Origin: Prorocentrum cordatum
Lineage: Eukaryota; Sar; Dinophyceae; Prorocentrales; Prorocentraceae
NCBI GenBank assembly: GCA_963575745.1
Contig: CAUYUJ010002719.1
Span: forward strand, 22,530-86,529
Reading direction: 5' to 3'
Length of the DNA: 64,000 nucleotides
Below are positions 42,360 to 53,022 of this stretch, piece after piece. Made by a program: the position numbers and the translations under genes. The notes under the pieces are model-generated. The model was not told the DNA's origin and ran no database searches. It saw only the letters and a program-made list of their open reading frames with translations. How positions within the stretch are numbered: the stretch's first letter is position 1; each line of letters opens with the position of its first letter.

Positions 42360-43480
42360 AGAAAACATGTTATTTGAACATTTCTGGATGGGACTGTCTT
42401 GATTTAACACACCAGGTTCATGTTCTAAGAACATTGTTCCCTACCTAGGCTCTGCCTAGAAGGGTTCTTACTCTCTTAGCTTGAAGGGGCCGGGCAGTGC
42501 AACACGCCCCGGGCGGTTCCCCCAGTCCCTTGGGAGCGGTTCCCCCAGTCTCCTGGGAGCTTTAGCTTTAGCTTTAGCTTTAGCTTTAGCTTTAGCTTTA
42601 GCTTTAGCTTTAGCTTAGCGTTAGCTTAGCGTTTCGCTTAGATGTTCGCTTAGCGTTTAGCTTCGCTTTTCGCTTAGCGTTTAGCTTAGCTTTAGTTTAG
42701 CTTTAGCTTAGCTTTAGCTTAGCTTTAGCTTAGCTGTGGCTTAGCTGTAGCTTAGCTTTAGCTTAGCTGTAGCTTAGCTTTAGCTTAGCTGTTGATCAGC
42801 TTTAGTTTAGCTTTACCTTAGCTTTAGCTTAGCTTTAGCTTAGCTTTAGCTTAGCTTTAGCTTAGCTTTAGCTTAGCTGTGGCTTAGATTTAGCTTAGCT
42901 TTAGCTTAGCTTTAGCTTAGCTTTAGCTTAGCTTTAGCTTAGCGTTACTGTTACTACTAATGCTGCTTTCCTAGGGGTTCCAACTCCTAGGTTGGGTCGC
43001 ACTGGGATATTGTTTTCCCTACCTAGGCTCTGCCTAGAAGGGTTCTTACTCTCTATCTTAAAGGGGCCGGGCAGTGTTGCCCGCCCCAGGCGGTTCCCCC
43101 AGTCCCCGCCCCGCGGTTCCTCCAGTCCCCTGGGAGTTGTAGCTTTAAGTTTAGCTTTAGCTGTAGCTTTAGTTTAGCTTTAGCTTAGCTTTAGCTTAGC
43201 GTTAGCTTAGCTTTAGCTTAGCTTTAGCTTTAGCTTAGCTTTAGCTTTAGCTTAGCTTTAGCTTAGCGTTTCGCTTAGCTTTCGCTTAGCTTTAGCTTAG
43301 CTTTAGCTTAGCTTTACCTTAGCTTTAGCTTGGCTTTAGCTTAGCTTTAGCATAGCTTTAACTTAGCTTTAGTTTAGCTTTAGCTTAGCTTTAGCTTAGC
43401 TTTGCTGATACTATTGCTGCTTTCCTAGGGGCTCCAACTCCTAGGTTGGGTTGCACTGGGATGATGTTATTAGAACATAT
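42360..43480. repeat. Duplicated module with TTTAGC/TTAGC arrays
   Basis: Two head-to-tail modules (about 42438-43000 and 43010-43465) each begin CCTACCTAGGCTCTGCCTAG, pass through GGGGCCGGGCAGTG and a CGGTTCCCCCAGTC block, and end near CCAACTCCTAGGTTGGGT. Between lies a tandem array: pure TTTAGC (about 42559-42616) and then mainly TTTAGCTTAGC units (42640-42945; 43140-43405). Both modules lie near GAACAT / TTCTAAGAACAT segments. No gene is present. Confidence 0.8.
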
Positions 43481-43589
43481 TTGGGTTCTAAGAACATTCC
43501 GTGGTAGGACTATAGGAATGCCGGGACGGTCGGTCCCTGCTCAATAGGAATGACGGAGGACGGGTGGCACCAGCATGTAGCTGGCGATC

Positions 43590-43870
43590 TGCACCACAAC
43601 GCCTGTGTACACCTCAGTGCTTGCGTGCACCAGCGCCTGAATACATTACACCGCCTATGTACACCACAGCAGCCGCGTGCAACACAGCGTCAGTTTGTGC
43701 CACCGCGCGCGCGGGCACAACAGCTCTTGTGTACACAGCGCCTGCGTACACCACATCAGCCGTGTGCAACACAGCTGTGTACACCACAATGCCTGCGTGC
43801 ATTGCAAAGCCTGTGTGCACCACGGCGCTGGCGTGCACCACAGCAACCGTGCGCAACACAGCACCACTGT
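43590..43870. repeat. Array of ~30-bp GTACACCACAGC-type units, forward
   Basis: Units resembling GTGTACACCACAGCGCCTGC and GTGCACCACAGC repeat about ten times. The same family appears inverted at 44340-44640. Open frames on both strands reflect repeat composition. Confidence 0.7.
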
Positions 43871-44132
43871 CGTATGTAGAATGTTTGAAGGAATCGTTCT
43901 GACAAAATGGAGCGTTTGAGGATTCCACCGAAAACGCCAGAAAATAATCCTTATGGACAAGGGAGCTCCAGGGGAATCTACGAGTCCTTCCGAGTTCGCC
44001 CGCATCACCGTAACTCCTCCCATCCGCGTCCAGGAGGCTCCAGCTAAATTGGCCTTCCGAGAACCAAGTGGGCCGATTCTATAGACCATTTTGCGGTGCC
44101 CAATGAGTTTCGCACGTGCGTTGTAGAGCCAA

Positions 44133-44225
44133 CCCGCACGATAGGCGTAAGGAGGAGGAGGAGCAGGAGGAGGAGGAGGAGGAGGAGGAGGAGGAAGAGA
44201 AAAAGGAGGAGGAGTAGGAGGAGGT
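44133..44225. repeat. GGA/GAG microsatellite
   Basis: Imperfect GGA-repeat tract about 90 bp long between the two inverted ~30-bp arrays. Confidence 0.85.
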
Positions 44226-44339
44226 GGAAAGAGGAAAAGGGAAGATGGAAAAACGTCGCTTTCGAATATCAGCACTTTTTTGGCGTGGCGCTCCCGCAGC
44301 ACATCCTCACGTACAGGCTCCTTCTACTTGTCCTACGCA

Positions 44340-44640
44340 CGCAGGCGCTGTGGTGTACAATGGCGGTGCGTTGCACGCGGATGCTGTGGTGTAGACAGGC
44401 GCCGTGGCGGGCACAGGCGCCCCGGTGCACGCAAGCATTGTAGTGTACACAGGCGCTGTGTTGCCAATGTTTGCCTCTGGTGTGTACATGTACACCGGCG
44501 CTGTAGTGTACGCAAGTACTGCAGTGTACACTGGCGCTGCGTTGCACACGGTTGTTGCGATGTACGCAGGCGCTGTGGTGTACACGCGCGTTGTGGTGCA
44601 CGCGAGCGCTGTGGTGTACACAGGCGCATGGGGGCAGATC
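44340..44640. repeat. Array of ~30-bp units, reverse orientation
   Basis: GCTGTGGTGTACACAGGCGC-type units are the reverse complement of the array at 43590-43870. A (GTC)n run follows at about 44659-44683. Confidence 0.7.
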
Positions 44641-44799
44641 GCCACCTACATGCTGCTCGCGTCGTCGTCGTCGTCGTCGTCGCTTGTCGCTCGTCGCGTC
44701 GTGCGCGCGGGCGCGGCTGTGGTGCCGGAGCCACACGGCGGGGGGCGGGGGGCGTTACGTCATGACCCCCCCCCGCCCCCCCCGCGTGAGGGGTACAAT

Positions 44800-44995
44800 C
44801 ATGCATGCAACGATGTAAATATATGTATACATGTGTATTTGTGCATATACATGAACATATATATCTATACACATTAAAACACACAAATATATTTATATAC
44901 GCATATGTATATATACACATACAACTACAAATATGTTTATGTATGTATGTATGTGTTTATTTGTGTGTATACATTTATTTCAGAAAATATCTGAG
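44800..44995. other. AT-rich alternating purine/pyrimidine tract
   Basis: About 190 bp of ATATATGTATACATGTG-like sequence, in strong contrast to the GC-rich surroundings. It has many ATG and TATA strings but no gene. It may melt easily or form Z-like or cruciform DNA. Confidence 0.7.
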
Positions 44996-45281
44996 TAGGC
45001 CCGGGGGCGGAGGTGGGGTGGCGCCACCGGTTGACATGGCCGCCCCGGGCGTCCTGTGGTAAAACGTACATTTTCAACATACTCGCTTGCTGCGTCCTCA
45101 CAGTGCCCTAGACGCCCCCGAGGAGCCCCAAGACAGCCCACGAGAGACCCAAGAAGGCCCAAGACGGCCCAAAAGGGTCGTCCTGTGGGGCTCACGGAAC
45201 CCCCCAAGACGGCTCAGACGCCCCAGAGCCGGCCCAGGAGGCCCCCAAGATGGCTTCATGGAGGCCCAAGAAGGCTTCGTT

Positions 45282-45323
45282 GGAAATCATGTTCTTGGAA
45301 GCCTTTCCGTGAACATGATTTCC
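45282..45323. other. Perfect 13-bp hairpin in repeat copy 1
   Basis: GGAAATCATGTTC (45282-45294) pairs with GAACATGATTTCC (45311-45323). The loop itself contains GGAA-GCCT-TTCC. Copy 2 keeps the same shape at about 45623-45664 with one mismatch (CGAAATCATGTTC / GAACATGAGTTCG). Copy 3 near 46918 has decayed. Confidence 0.7.
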
Positions 45324-45769
45324 GGGTTTCCAGAACGCCCAAGAGGGCCCCAGAACGGCGCCAAAAGGACTCTAAAAGGACACGCAAAAAGGCCCAGAAG
45401 GCCCATTCTTTTCGTAAAACGTACGCTTTCAGCATATGCGCTTGCTTCGTTTCCAAAGCGCCCCAGACGCCCCCGAGGAGCCCCAAGACGGCCCAAGAGG
45501 GACCCAAGACGGCCAATGAGAGCTCCAAGGCAGCCCAAAATTGCCCCAAAAGGCGCCCAAAAGAATCACAACGGGAGCCAGAAGAGCTTCCTAGAGATTC
45601 TCGGGCGGCCTCTTCCGCAGCGTCCGAAATCATGTTCCCGGAAGCCTCTCCAGGAACATGAGTTCGGACGCCAAAAAGAGCCCACAATGAGGCCCTAAAA
45701 GGACACCCAAAAATGCCCGGACGGGCACCGTTCGTTTATTCGCGCGACACGTTGTTGAATGTTTCGCAC

Positions 45770-46350
45770 GCGGTGGAGGAGGAGGAGGACGAGGACGGGG
45801 ACGAGGAGGAGGAGGATGAAAGGGGGACGGATGAGGTGGAGGAAGAGGAGGAGGAGGAGGAGGAGGAGGAGGAGGAGGAGGAGGAGGAGGAGGAGGAGGA
45901 GGAGGAGGAGGAGGAGGAGGAGGAGGAGGAGGAGGAGAGAGGACAGGGAGGAGGAGGGGAGAGGAGCGTGGTGCGGGGGGGGGAAGGAGGAGGACGGGGG
46001 GAGGAGGAGGAGGATGTAAAGGAGGAGAGACAGGAGGAAGAGGAAAAGGGAGGCCCTTTTTTTTCGAGTGTTCCGTTCATCCGGTGCGGCCCGGTGCTCG
46101 CGCGGAGTTGCTGCGCCGTTTCGCGAGCCATGCAGGCTGGACAGGATAAGAAGGAGGAGGAACAGGAAGAGGATGATGATGATGATGATGAGGAGGAGGA
46201 GGAGGAGGAGAAGAGGGGAGGAAGAGGAGCGAACGAGGAGGGGAAGATAAAATGGAGGAGGGGGAGAAGGAGGAGGAGGAGGAGGAGGCGGAGGAGGGGA
46301 GGAAGAGGAGGAGGAGGACATGGAAAGAGGAGGGAGGAGGGAGGAGGAGG
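45770..46350. repeat. GGA/GAG microsatellites with short unique spacer
   Basis: GGA-type tracts at about 45774-46050 and 46155-46350 are separated by unique sequence (46060-46140). Long Glu-rich (+) and Ser/Leu-rich (-) frames here are simple-repeat translations. Confidence 0.9.
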
Positions 46351-47084
46351 ACGACGAGGAGGCGTGGTTTTTGGCCTCCTCGGGCCTCTTGGGGGGGAGG
46401 CTCGCCCCAGAGCTGTTCGAACCACGACCTTCGCAAATTGACGACAGACTGGGGTGCTCTCAGACTCCGACCATCCCGTCCGTTGTGAGGTGCCCAAGAC
46501 GACCCATGAGAGCCCCTAAACAGCCCGAGAGAGCCACGCCAGGCGTCCTGTGGGGCCCGCGACCCCCCCCACCCAGACGGCCCAAGAAACCCCAGAGACG
46601 GCCCAAGAGACCCCCAAGACAGCCTCGGCGAGGCCCGCGATGGCCCCCAAAAAGCCCAAGAGCGCCCCAAGAGAGAGGGCCCCAAGAGAGGCAGACATCG
46701 GCCCACTCCTTCCGTAGAACGAACATTTTCAGCAGATTCGCTTGCTTCGTATTCGCTGACACCCCCGAGGAGCCCTAAGACGGCCCATGAGGGACCCGAG
46801 ATGGCCCATGAGAGCTACGAACCAGCCCAAGAGAGCCCCAAATGGCACCCAACAAAGCCACAACGGGGGCCAGAAGAGCTGCCTAGAGATTCTCGGGGGG
46901 CCTCTTCCGCAGCGTCCGAAATCAGAATCCGGGAAGCCTTTTTGGGAACGTGATTTCCAGTTTCCCAGGCCGCCCGAGAAAGGCCCTAAGACGGCGCCGA
47001 AAAGTTTTAAACACGATGCCCAAAAAGGCCCGGAGGGACACAGTTCGTTGATTTGCGCGACATGTTGTTGGACTTCTTGCTCGC

Positions 47085-47989
<905 letters not shown>

Positions 47990-50389
47990 TTAGCGCGGGG
48001 CACCAGGTGGAGCGCCGCGGAACGATGACAGCATAGCTTGGATGGTGAGTGACGGCACGGCACCATCGGGCGAGGCCGTGAGCAGCTCGGCAAAGGCTCG
48101 CCCAGCGCTGTGGAGGCGCTGGAGTAGAGGGCCTTGACGAGCTTGGGCGGCGGCGAGGTCCGCGGCGAGAGCTAAGCACCTCTGCTGGAGAGCAGCCATA
48201 GCCTGTGACAGCTCGGTTTCGCGGTCGGTGAGGGGTGGCTGCTCAGTGCCAGCAGCCGAGGGCCTCGAGACAGAGGCGAGGTCCTCGGTACGCCTGTCCA
48301 AATGGTGGACTGGCGTAGTGCGGCACCCTGTACGCTGTCGTCCGTTACCCTTGAAGGGTGACTGGAGGGGCCCACGCGACCCCAGGGCTGGAGCCGCTAG
48401 GGCCACGCCCCGAGAGGTCGGGAGAGCCGCTTCCTCTCGCTCAGCAACGATGGAAGCGTGGATGGGGCACGAGGGCCTGTCTGGTTTAGTACCCTGCGGG
48501 GGGGCTGAAGCCGCCCCCGCGGGCTGCCGGCGGTGGGGGGGCGGAGTGGTTTGCGCGGTGGGACCAGTCATGATGCCGTGCAAGGGCTCTGAGGTCGGTC
48601 GCGTAGAAGGTTGGCGTCTCGGTAGGGCGGCATGGTCGGCAGCGTGTGGTATCGGCGGTGCGTCCTCCATGCCACTCAGTCCGCGGGGGTCACCCAGGTC
48701 ATGGTCGGCGTCTTGGCGGTGGCCGATATCATCGTATGTGGGCGATGTCGCTCTCGGGGACGGAGTCGCAATAGGGATCGAGAGGTTGCCCGACGGGGCG
48801 GGGTTTTCGCTGGCTGGTCCGTCGTCCAAAGCGTCCGATCCCCCACCGAAGCTGAACAGGTCATCCTCCTGTTCGTCAGCGTCTTGAAAATGAGCGGCGT
48901 TGTCATGTGGGTGCGCTGCCGCTCTCAATGGCGGAGTCGGGGGCGCCGTGCGGGTGCCCGACGGGGCAGGGTTGGCGCTGGCTGGCCCGTCGCCCAGGAA
49001 GTCCAGGCCCCCGCCAAAGCCGAACGGGTCGTCCTCCTGTTCGTCGAATATCGCCCGTTGGGCCTCGGCCCAGAGCTCGTCCGGGTTCTGTGGGATGTCT
49101 GGTCCAGCCGCGGGTGGTGCCTGGTCAGACAGCAGGGGATTTGGTTCCATTTTGTTTAGTTCCGCAGCTGTGAACCCAGCCCTGCGGTGTGGGAGGGGGA
49201 GTGTACGGTGTCTACGCTCGTAGATGGCGACAGCGACTCCATGAAGCACGGTCGCTTGGCGATGTCGTGATTTGGCAGCTTCGACAATGTCGTCTGGAAG
49301 GTTATGAGTACGTGCCGCCGTTGTGGCGAGGGCGTCAGCCTGACGATTGAACTCCTCCGCGATGGGCCCGATGAGCCCGAGGTCGATGCCCATGTCGCCC
49401 TGGTGGCTAGCGACTTTCTCGACGCGGAACATGTTGGGCTTGGCCATGACGCATCGGTGGATCTTTTCCCAGAGCTCCACGTGCGTGCCCTGCGGTGGTG
49501 AGTGTCCGTCGATGATCCTTTGGAACCCATCAACCACCGCCTGGTTGTCCACGAAAACGTGTACGGGCCGTTCAGCACATGCCGTGAGGTGGACAATGGC
49601 GAGGGTCTCCGCAAGCTGTGCGTTCTGCGTAATGCCGTGAACGCGTGCACTGTAGTTCATGCGGTGGTCGATGCCGTAGTAGACGCCGTAGCCCGCTCGT
49701 GCTAGCAATGGGATGGCTTGGTTGGTGCATGCACCGTCCGTGGCAGCGTAGACCCATGTCCAACCAGTGTCGTGGTCAAGGTAGGTGGTGTAGGAGTCCT
49801 GGGCTGAAGCCGCAGGATCTCCCTCAGGTGGGGGCCGCGGTATGGGCTGAGGTAGCGGGTCCCTCGCGAGGTCGGCCTGCAGGTCGAGGAGGGCTGGGTC
49901 TTCATCGAAGAGCCCGCAGTGTCTTGTGTGCGGCGGAAGACGGGCCCACTGCTCGTCACTGATGAGGGTGGTGAGAGGGACTCTTTCTCGGGCCCAGCAC
50001 TTGCAGTCGCGAACAGTGTGCTCCTGAGTTTCCTCTTCCTCGTCGCAGTATCGGCAGATGGGGCTGGGGTCAGCGGACGTGTTTGATCGGGATCGTCGCT
50101 GTTGGGTGTGGTCCCCGCCCGACAGGTAGTTTAGGAGGAGCGCCAGCTGCCATGCGTTGCATTTGGCTGCTCCTTTCGTTCGGGCGAGCCACGTGCTGGC
50201 GAAGAGGTCGAGGCCCTGTCTGACAGAGGCCAGGTGTCCAAGGTCATGACGCCGTGGCTTGATTTTCTCAGAAAGGCTCTGCGTTGTGAGGCTCGCAGCA
50301 TGTGAAGGAAGGCGTTTTGGGGTAAGTTCAGCCAACTGATCTGACAGCCCCAGTCGTCGTACATGATGCCAAATGTGGGCCAGGTCCAA
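47990..50389 (-). CDS. LINE segment: CCHC finger, RNase H and acidic C-terminal region
   Basis: This 799-residue frame continues the RT protein after a -1 change near 50.4 kb; it has no ATG at its left limit and is not a separate gene start. A finger CRYC...HTVRDC (first Cys codon at 50056) is of the kind found downstream of LINE RTs. RNase H follows, with all four acidic residues: D at 49738 (TDGA), E at 49609 (AETLA), D at 49549 (VDNQAV) and D at 49336 (ADALA). The C-terminal half is Pro-rich with a ~57-residue duplicated block (DEQEDD...FGGG, near 49.04 and 48.87 kb) and a final helix. RNase H would remove RNA during second-strand synthesis. Confidence 0.85.
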   Translation of the reverse strand: MDLAHIWHHVRRLGLSDQLAELTPKRLPSHAASLTTQSLSEKIKPRRHDLGHLASVRQGLDLFASTWLARTKGAAKCNAWQLALLLNYLSGGDHTQQRRSRSNTSADPSPICRYCDEEEETQEHTVRDCKCWARERVPLTTLISDEQWARLPPHTRHCGLFDEDPALLDLQADLARDPLPQPIPRPPPEGDPAASAQDSYTTYLDHDTGWTWVYAATDGACTNQAIPLLARAGYGVYYGIDHRMNYSARVHGITQNAQLAETLAIVHLTACAERPVHVFVDNQAVVDGFQRIIDGHSPPQGTHVELWEKIHRCVMAKPNMFRVEKVASHQGDMGIDLGLIGPIAEEFNRQADALATTAARTHNLPDDIVEAAKSRHRQATVLHGVAVAIYERRHRTLPLPHRRAGFTAAELNKMEPNPLLSDQAPPAAGPDIPQNPDELWAEAQRAIFDEQEDDPFGFGGGLDFLGDGPASANPAPSGTRTAPPTPPLRAAAHPHDNAAHFQDADEQEDDLFSFGGGSDALDDGPASENPAPSGNLSIPIATPSPRATSPTYDDIGHRQDADHDLGDPRGLSGMEDAPPIPHAADHAALPRRQPSTRPTSEPLHGIMTGPTAQTTPPPHRRQPAGAASAPPQGTKPDRPSCPIHASIVAEREEAALPTSRGVALAAPALGSRGPLQSPFKGNGRQRTGCRTTPVHHLDRRTEDLASVSRPSAAGTEQPPLTDRETELSQAMAALQQRCLALAADLAAAQARQGPLLQRLHSAGRAFAELLTASPDGAVPSLTIQAMLSSFRGAPPGAPR

Positions 50390-53022
50390 CGGAGCTGCTG
50401 AAGCGTCTGGACAAGTCGTCCGACAGGTCCTCCCCCGAAAAGGGTCTGGACATGGTGTTGGAGATCCCTGACGAGACCGCAGAGAGTAGCGTCGCGGTTA
50501 ACCTGTCGCCGCAGACACAGGAAGACTTCACGCTGCATAATGGCGTCAATCTCCAGGGCGTGTCCTGGGACGCACACGGCCATGAGAGTCCAAAACTCGA
50601 CCCACCTGTTTCCCTTGGGGCGGATAGCCGCCTTAAGGGCATGGTTGTAGGCAGTTTTGACGGGGCCTGATGGGGCTTGAATGTCGGTGCCCGTGGTACA
50701 GACGCTGGCAGCAAGGGAACGGGCGTGCCGCGCCTTAATAAGCATCGGTGATGGGAGCTTGCCAATGCGCGGCAGGCGACTAGTCGCCCTGCGAACACGG
50801 GCGTCAGCGGTGGCCGTGAGGTTAAGCGCGGCTGGAGCCGGCGCTGCCTCGGCGTTGATGTAACTCCCGACGAGCTTGAAGGAGTCGACCACGCGTAAGG
50901 GCCGTTCCGCCAGAGTGAGCTGGGTAACGGCGGTGTGAAGCTCGTCGGTGAGCGCCCACCCCGCCACTTTGCCAGGGTGAATGCGTTGACCTGAAAATCG
51001 ATCAAACTTGGCGGTTTCATCAAGAGATTTCTGCAACTCAGGCGCGGTGTGAGTAGTGGAGTTGCTGTCGTCAACAAAGGTAGTGCTGAGTGATCGCGGA
51101 ACGTATCGATGCTGTCTCTTGGTCCACACACACATGAGCAGCTTAATGTCGTCCAGGGACCAAGAGCTTCCCTGGAGGTGACCGTTTGTCCTGGCCAGTT
51201 CCTTAGAGTACGCACCGTTCATGCGGATGTAGCGTTTGTGGCGACTGTAGAAGTTTCTGCGGACAGTAACGATGTCTTGGGGACACCCCGCGTGAAGCGC
51301 AAGGTTAAGGCAGATGTCCGTGATGAGGTAGTCGAAACACTTCTGTCGGTCCAGGGCAGCTCCAGCTAAGGGAAGGAGTAAGGCCCTGGCGTGTTCGATG
51401 CGCAGGGCAAGAGAGGTGCTGACGTCCCCAATGGTAGCTTTGGGGACAGCGCCAAAACTCGTGGCGTGGGTCCATCCTTTCCGCCAGTCCGTGAGGCTGC
51501 GGTAAGCTGGCGCTTCCCACGCATACATCCAAACGGAAAGCACCGAGAGAAGTCGTTGGTCCGTTGGGAGTTCGCCTCGGCCTTTTCGGAGGCACGGGTT
51601 TGGCACGTGGAGGAGGGGTTCTGGGATGGTGCCAGTGCGTTGCATAGCGCGTAGGACGCTGGCGAAGAGGCGAAGAATGTCGTCGGGTAACTCCTTAGCC
51701 TCCTTAGTAGTCCAGCCGTCCAGTCCCCCCGCGCGGCGCGGTGAACGGGTGCGAATGAAGTGGATGAGTTGGTCGTCGGTGAGGTGGAAAGGGGTAGCTG
51801 GTGATGGCGTAGGCAGCTCTTGTCGGTACTCGTCGTAGAAGTCGGCCCACGTCGGCATGGCTTCGGCGTCATGTCCCGCACGTGCACGGTACCTGCCCAA
51901 GATGGGCTCCCAGGTGTCGACCATGAGCTTAAGCATGTCCTTGGTGTTAGCAACAATGGCGTTGGCAGGGAGGATGTCGGGGACTTGCGCAGGTGGTGGT
52001 TCACGAGTGTGGTCTTCGTCGCTGTCCGTGTCGGGCGAACTACCGTCGCTGGGGCTGAAGCCGCCAGCTTCGGTGTCAGCGTCGCTGTCGTCCGTGCTAG
52101 CTTCGTCAGGTTTAAAGGCGTTGGTGTCGCAGTGGAGTTGCGTATCGTCAGGTGTGGTAGGCGTGCGGAGATACGCCGTGGGCGAGCTGTCAGCAGCCCG
52201 TGCGTATATGGCCGCCTTTCGCCCGCTTGGCTCGCGGACGCCCTCAGCCCATATCTTGATGCGTTCAGCTTTGGCACGGTTCGCACGTCGCGCCAGCTCT
52301 AAGTCGAGGTGTTGGATCAAAACGTCAAGGTGCTCTCCGTGAGGCACTGGCTCGTCGGGGGTCCAGGCCTCGGGGAAGTCTAGGAGAACCGTGGGGCGCA
52401 GCTTGTGGCATAGGAGGCGGGCCGCGGTCCACGTGCAGTCGATGCGCTGCGCGAGGTACGGCGGGATGGCACGGCAATCTAAATGATGGTGCTGTCCGAT
52501 GAAACGAAGCTCACAGAGTTGCCGATGGAGCTTGCGCAGTCGGTTCATGTGTATCGTGGAAGCTCCGTAGGTGGGGAAGGCGCGGGGGACAACTGGTCGC
52601 TCTTCGAACGTGGGCGTGAGCCCGTGCATGGTGGGGGGCTTCTTTTTTGGGTGGTCGGGCGGTGGAGGTGGCAGGTCGCGCAGACGGGTGAGATGGTACT
52701 CATGACTGGCCTCGTTAGCCAGGGCGAACATGCGCTCCACGTCGTCGCGTGTGTCGGCCTGTTCCATGCGGTCCTGATATCGCCCAGCGATGAGGGTCCC
52801 TAGTGCCTGCAGCTCGTGACCCTCATGAGCTCCATCGTCGGGAGGGTAGGGCGTGGGGGCAAGAAGACGTCGGGCCGTATGGTCGAGGCGACTGAGGTCA
52901 AGCGTGACCTGCAGGCCAACATGAGACTTCGCTGGCAAGTCGCGAGATAGCAGAAGTCGGTGACAAGGGATCGCGCCGCTTGGTTGGCAATGATATAATC
53001 GATGCGCGAAGTGCGGGGGCAC
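50131..53022 (-). CDS. LINE reverse transcriptase segment
   Basis: This 963-residue frame starts in the endonuclease and holds its final His (KSHVGL, His codon at 52923) before the RT. RT motifs are LDRQKCFD (catalytic Asp codon at 51351), GHLQGSSWS (motif B) and TFVDDSN (Asp codons at 51072 and 51069). This is a non-LTR RT that primes on nicked target DNA. The upstream linker is Pro-rich, then acidic with the hairpin-encoded GGFSP. The last ~90 residues look like a shadow because the protein continues in the next frame. Confidence 0.85.
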   Translation of the reverse strand: MPPHFAHRLYHCQPSGAIPCHRLLLSRDLPAKSHVGLQVTLDLSRLDHTARRLLAPTPYPPDDGAHEGHELQALGTLIAGRYQDRMEQADTRDDVERMFALANEASHEYHLTRLRDLPPPPPDHPKKKPPTMHGLTPTFEERPVVPRAFPTYGASTIHMNRLRKLHRQLCELRFIGQHHHLDCRAIPPYLAQRIDCTWTAARLLCHKLRPTVLLDFPEAWTPDEPVPHGEHLDVLIQHLDLELARRANRAKAERIKIWAEGVREPSGRKAAIYARAADSSPTAYLRTPTTPDDTQLHCDTNAFKPDEASTDDSDADTEAGGFSPSDGSSPDTDSDEDHTREPPPAQVPDILPANAIVANTKDMLKLMVDTWEPILGRYRARAGHDAEAMPTWADFYDEYRQELPTPSPATPFHLTDDQLIHFIRTRSPRRAGGLDGWTTKEAKELPDDILRLFASVLRAMQRTGTIPEPLLHVPNPCLRKGRGELPTDQRLLSVLSVWMYAWEAPAYRSLTDWRKGWTHATSFGAVPKATIGDVSTSLALRIEHARALLLPLAGAALDRQKCFDYLITDICLNLALHAGCPQDIVTVRRNFYSRHKRYIRMNGAYSKELARTNGHLQGSSWSLDDIKLLMCVWTKRQHRYVPRSLSTTFVDDSNSTTHTAPELQKSLDETAKFDRFSGQRIHPGKVAGWALTDELHTAVTQLTLAERPLRVVDSFKLVGSYINAEAAPAPAALNLTATADARVRRATSRLPRIGKLPSPMLIKARHARSLAASVCTTGTDIQAPSGPVKTAYNHALKAAIRPKGNRWVEFWTLMAVCVPGHALEIDAIMQREVFLCLRRQVNRDATLCGLVRDLQHHVQTLFGGGPVGRLVQTLQQLRWTWPTFGIMYDDWGCQISWLNLPQNAFLHMLRASQRRAFLRKSSHGVMTLDTWPLSDRASTSSPARGSPERKEQPNATHGSWRSS

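Noticed and set aside
42559-42616. Telomere
   Set aside because: The unit is TTTAGC, not TTTAGGG, lies inside the window, and is followed by other sequence in a duplicated module.
45713-46497. Glu-rich frames of ~240-250 residues across GGA repeats
   Set aside because: Simple-repeat translation on both strands with no conserved domain.
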